A stretch of DNA of 34,681 nucleotides from an uncultured Ruminiclostridium sp. (GTDB taxonomy: Bacteria; Bacillota; Clostridia; Oscillospirales; Ruminococcaceae). This document shows, piece by piece, positions 32,379 through 34,681 of this stretch. The notes under the pieces were generated by a model, which was not told where the DNA came from, made no database searches, and worked only from the letters and a program-made list of their open reading frames with translations. Every line of letters begins with the position of its first letter. The first letter of the stretch is position 1. Location: positions 1 to 34,681 of the forward strand of contig CALXBK010000020.1 in the NCBI GenBank assembly GCA_944386545.1, in the 5' to 3' direction. The position numbers were made by a program, and so were the translations under genes.

Positions 32379-33893
32379 ACGGACGGCAGGATATATGCGG
32401 CGATAGATCTGAAATCATTCTACGCCTCGGTTGAATGTATCGCAAGAGGGCTTGATCCGCTTGACGCAAATCTTGTGGTCGCGGATAAGAGCAGGACGGA
32501 CAAGACGATATGCCTTGCGGTTTCTCCCTCTTTAAAATCCTTCGGCATACCCGGCAGACCGCGGCTTTTTGAGGTGGTGCAACGAGTGAACGCCGAAAAT
32601 CGCAAAAGGCGGGCGTTTTGCAAGGGCGGCGAGCTTGAGGGACGGAGCTGTTCTCTTGCAGAGCTTAACAAAAATCCTCGCCTGAAAATAGATTATATAA
32701 CAGCACCGCCGAGAATGGCGGCTTATTTAAAGGCGAGCAGTGAAATATATAAGGTATATCTTAAATATGTCGCACCTGAGGATATTCATGTTTATTCCAT
32801 TGACGAGGTGTTTATGGATATAACGGCGTATCTCAGAGCCTCTAAGATGAGCGCGCGGGAGTTTGTTTCGGCGATAGTCCGTGATGTGCTTGAAACCACG
32901 GGAATTACCGCAACGGCAGGAATAGGGACAAATCTGTATTTATGCAAGGTTGCGATGGATATAGTGGCAAAGCATATTGTTCCTGACCAAAACGGGGTGA
33001 GAATAGCAAGCCTTGATGAAATGTCCTATCGCAAATTGCTGTGGGCACACCGACCGATTACCGATTTTTGGAGAGTAGGGGCGGGTTATGCCAAAAAACT
33101 TGAAAAGATAGGCGTTTACACTATGGGGGATATAGCCCGTTGTTCTCTCGGCGGAGAGAACGAGTATCTGAACGAAAAGCTTTTATACAAGCTGTTCGGA
33201 GTGAACGCACAGCTTCTGATAGATCATGCGTGGGGGTATGAGCCCTGTACGATACAGCAGATAAAAAACTACCGCCCGACAGAGAACAGCATAAGCTCAG
33301 GGCAGGTGCTTACCCGTCCTTACGAATTTTATGAAGCGAGGCTTGTCACAAAGGAAATGGCGGAGCTGTTGTCGCTTGACCTTGTGGATAAGGAGCTTGT
33401 CTGCGATAAGGTAACTCTGACAATAGGCTATGATGTCGAAAATATCACCAATCCCGCGATAAGAAATAAGTATACAGGCAAAATTGTTGTTGACGGATAC
33501 GGAAGAAAAACCCCCGTACATTCCCACGGCACGGAAAATCTCTGTATGACTGCCTCCTCTGCAAGGCTCATCTGCGATGCCGTGATGAAGCTGTACGACA
33601 GAATAACGAACAAGGATTTGCTCATAAGGAGAATTACGATTACGGCAAACCGTCTTGTAAGAGAGGACAGCGTTACGCCTGACAAATACAGCCAGCTTGA
33701 TTTAATGTCGGATAACTCGGATTTTTCGCAGTATAATCAGTCCTCGGCGCTTGAAAAGGAAAAGCGTATGCAAAGGGCAGTTATAGGGATAAAGAAAAAA
33801 TACGGAAAGAACTCCGTGCTGAGAGGCATGAATTTGCTTGACGGCGCAACTGCTAAAGAACGCAATGCGCAAATCGGCGGCCATAGGGCGTGA
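32379..33893 (+). CDS. Y-family DNA polymerase (UmuC/ImpB-like)
   Basis: This translesion polymerase is about 504 residues. It has the palm motif 'YAAIDLKSFYASVEC' close to the N-terminus, 'VADKSRTDKTICLAVSPSLKSFGI', and the catalytic 'HVYSIDEVFMDIT'. The helix-hairpin-helix thumb follows ('WRVGAGYAKKLEKIGVYTMGDIA'), then a little-finger region. Among Firmicute enzymes it resembles the UvrX/YqjW type rather than DinB. The reading frame's only standard start, GTG at 32346, overlaps the promoter's -10. The best-placed codon is ACG at 32379, six bases after GGGGGAG, giving (M)DGRIYAAIDLKSF, the expected N-terminus. The next gene, a YolD-like partner, follows after 24 bases. Confidence 0.9.
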   Translation, partial: TDGRIYAAIDLKSFYASVECIARGLDPLDANLVVADKSRTDKTICLAVSPSLKSFGIPGRPRLFEVVQRVNAENRKRRAFCKGGELEGRSCSLAELNKNPRLKIDYITAPPRMAAYLKASSEIYKVYLKYVAPEDIHVYSIDEVFMDITAYLRASKMSAREFVSAIVRDVLETTGITATAGIGTNLYLCKVAMDIVAKHIVPDQNGVRIASLDEMSYRKLLWAHRPITDFWRVGAGYAKKLEKIGVYTMGDIARCSLGGENEYLNEKLLYKLFGVNAQLLIDHAWGYEPCTIQQIKNYRPTENSISSGQVLTRPYEFYEARLVTKEMAELLSLDLVDKELVCDKVTLTIGYDVENITNPAIRNKYTGKIVVDGYGRKTPVHSHGTENLCMTASSARLICDAVMKLYDRITNKDLLIRRITITANRLVREDSVTPDKYSQLDLMSDNSDFSQYNQSSALEKEKRMQRAVIGIKKKYGKNSVLRGMNLLDGATAKERNAQIGGHRA

Positions 33894-33917
33894 TATTTAT
33901 ATATAAGGAGAGCTTCA

Positions 33918-34358
33918 ATGCCATACGATACAGACAGCTACAATGATATAATAAATCTAAAAAGACCGCTTAGCCATAACGCCCCGTTAATTTCCGACGA
34001 GGACAGGGCGGCGCAGTTTGCTCCGTTCGCGGCGCTGACAGGGCATGATGAGGAGCTTTCCGAAACCGCCCGTCTTACCGACAGCGAAACACGGCTGTGC
34101 GAGGACGCCGCTTATCTGCTTAATGAAAAGCTCTGCATTATTCGTGATAATCCCGGAGAGATAGATACAGTTATTGAGTATTTTATTCCGGATAAAAATA
34201 AGCCGGGCGGGAAATATGTGCTTTACCGCGGCAGGATAATCCGCATTGATGAGGATAACGGCGTGCTGATAACACAGAGCAAGGAAAAAATCCCAATTGA
34301 ACATATTATAGCAGCAGAGCTTGAAAATTGCGATACAGACAGGTTTAATTGTCAGTAA
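33918..34358 (+). CDS. YolD-like protein, partner of the Y-family polymerase
   Basis: This 146-residue soluble protein carries 'RPLSHNAPLISDEDRAAQFAPFAALTGHDEEL', the motif of the YolD-like proteins that are found next to UvrX/YqjW-type polymerases in Firmicutes. They are proposed to act in a UmuD-like way as polymerase cofactors. The C-terminal half ('GKYVLYRGRIIRIDEDNGVLI', 'KIPIEHIIAAEL') fits the family's small beta-barrel. Start ATG has AAGGAGAG upstream. It forms a two-gene cassette with the polymerase. No terminator is evident after it. Confidence 0.85.
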   Translation: MPYDTDSYNDIINLKRPLSHNAPLISDEDRAAQFAPFAALTGHDEELSETARLTDSETRLCEDAAYLLNEKLCIIRDNPGEIDTVIEYFIPDKNKPGGKYVLYRGRIIRIDEDNGVLITQSKEKIPIEHIIAAELENCDTDRFNCQ

Positions 34359-34450
34359 CTGTATCGTGATAAAGCGCATATAGTGATATTACACAACATA
34401 GGCTTTAAAATCTGCAATGGGATTTATACAAGATTTTCGTCGAAAAAGCG

Positions 34451-34479
34451 TTGACAAAGCATTTTATGTATGATATAAT
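34451..34479 (+). promoter_or_regulatory. rRNA-operon-type promoter P1
   Basis: Perfect TTGACA (34451-34456), a 17-base spacer and perfect TATAAT (34474-34479). It is the first of two identical-quality promoters in tandem 154 bases apart. Confidence 0.85.
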
Positions 34480-34515
34480 AATCAGGCACTCTCACGAGGG
34501 CAGGTAAAAAACGAG

Positions 34516-34553
34516 ATAAACGAATGCGGCAAGGTTGCCCGTGCAATTCGTTT
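34516..34553 (+). promoter_or_regulatory. Hairpin in the P1 leader
   Basis: AAACGAAT (34517-34524) and ATTCGTTT (34545-34552) form an 8-bp stem. The enclosed part (GGCAA.. ..TTGCC) can form a second small stem. It may be a processing or pausing element in the transcript from P1. Confidence 0.4.
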
Positions 34554-34604
34554 TCGGGTTTGAAAACCGTCAAAAAAATTTTTAAAAAAATTAAAAAAAA
34601 GTAC

Positions 34605-34633
34605 TTGACAAGCCCCTTTGAATGTGATATAAT
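34605..34633 (+). promoter_or_regulatory. rRNA-operon-type promoter P2 with A-tract UP element
   Basis: Perfect TTGACA (34605-34610), a 17-base spacer and perfect TATAAT (34628-34633). It is preceded by a run of A- and T-tracts (34571-34600) typical of an UP element. Confidence 0.88.
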
Positions 34634-34639
34634 ATGAAA

Positions 34640-34681
34640 GCTGTCGCAAAGAGGCAGCGAGCTCCTTGAAAATTGAACAAT
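34640..34681 (+). promoter_or_regulatory. Leader of a stable-RNA operon, genes outside the window
   Basis: The transcript from P2 begins with a leader ending CTCCTTGAAAATTGAACAAT, a sequence form commonly seen just upstream of 16S rRNA in Firmicutes. The 16S gene itself is beyond the window end, so this is inference from promoter strength and leader type. Confidence 0.6.

Noticed and set aside
1..34681. CRISPR array or tRNA genes
   Set aside because: No regularly spaced repeats with unique spacers, and no cloverleaf-like sequence was seen in any intergenic gap.

Overview
The window looks like chromosomal DNA from a Gram-positive anaerobic clostridium, most likely a gut Oscillospiraceae/Ruminococcaceae-type organism. 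The reasons are AddAB rather than RecBCD, NrdR, an [FeFe]-hydrogenase-like sensor, YfhO, a Y-family polymerase with a YolD-like partner, strong AAAGGAGG-type ribosome binding sites, near-consensus sigma-A promoters and mid-range GC. The genus cannot be fixed from sequence reading alone.

Left edge (1-3.8 kb): an AT-rich regulatory region with what looks like the broken 5' end of an XRE-type repressor; a DUF4830-like secreted or anchored protein; three copies of a roughly 120-160 bp hairpin-rich repeat, two of them inverted around the DUF4830 gene; and two CPBP intramembrane proteases separated by the third copy. The proteases lie downstream of a minus-strand polyamine operon, speD-speA-like-speE (3.8-7.0 kb), transcribed from a clear promoter at 7021-7049.

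Centre (7.1-19 kb): the divergent operon addB-addA-abi, in which an Abi_2/AbiD-AbiF-family HEPN protein overlaps addA by ATGA. It ends in a strong terminator. Next comes a monocistronic cyclic-di-GMP protein with a LacI-like ligand-binding module, an intact GGDEF, a degenerate GGDEF and an EAL domain.

Right-centre (19-30 kb): a FlaR/adenylate-kinase-like P-loop protein on the minus strand; purB; secD-secF; a YfhO-type membrane protein with a TIM-barrel sugar isomerase-like gene; then nrdR, a GH43 glycosidase and a small SCP2-fold protein in a tight run ended by a terminator.

Right edge (30-34.7 kb): on the minus strand, a soluble fusion of a ferredoxin/[FeFe]-hydrogenase H-domain to a methyl-accepting chemotaxis signalling domain, with a leader that can fold over its start. 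On the plus strand, a Y-family DNA polymerase with its YolD-like partner. The last 230 bases carry two tandem consensus promoters and a leader typical of an rRNA operon whose structural genes lie outside the window.

Most genes are conserved housekeeping genes. The least ordinary items are the addBA-abi coupling, the hydrogenase-chemoreceptor fusion, the polymerase gene with no usable ATG/GTG/TTG start, the hairpin repeat family, and the orphan repressor/operator at the left edge.
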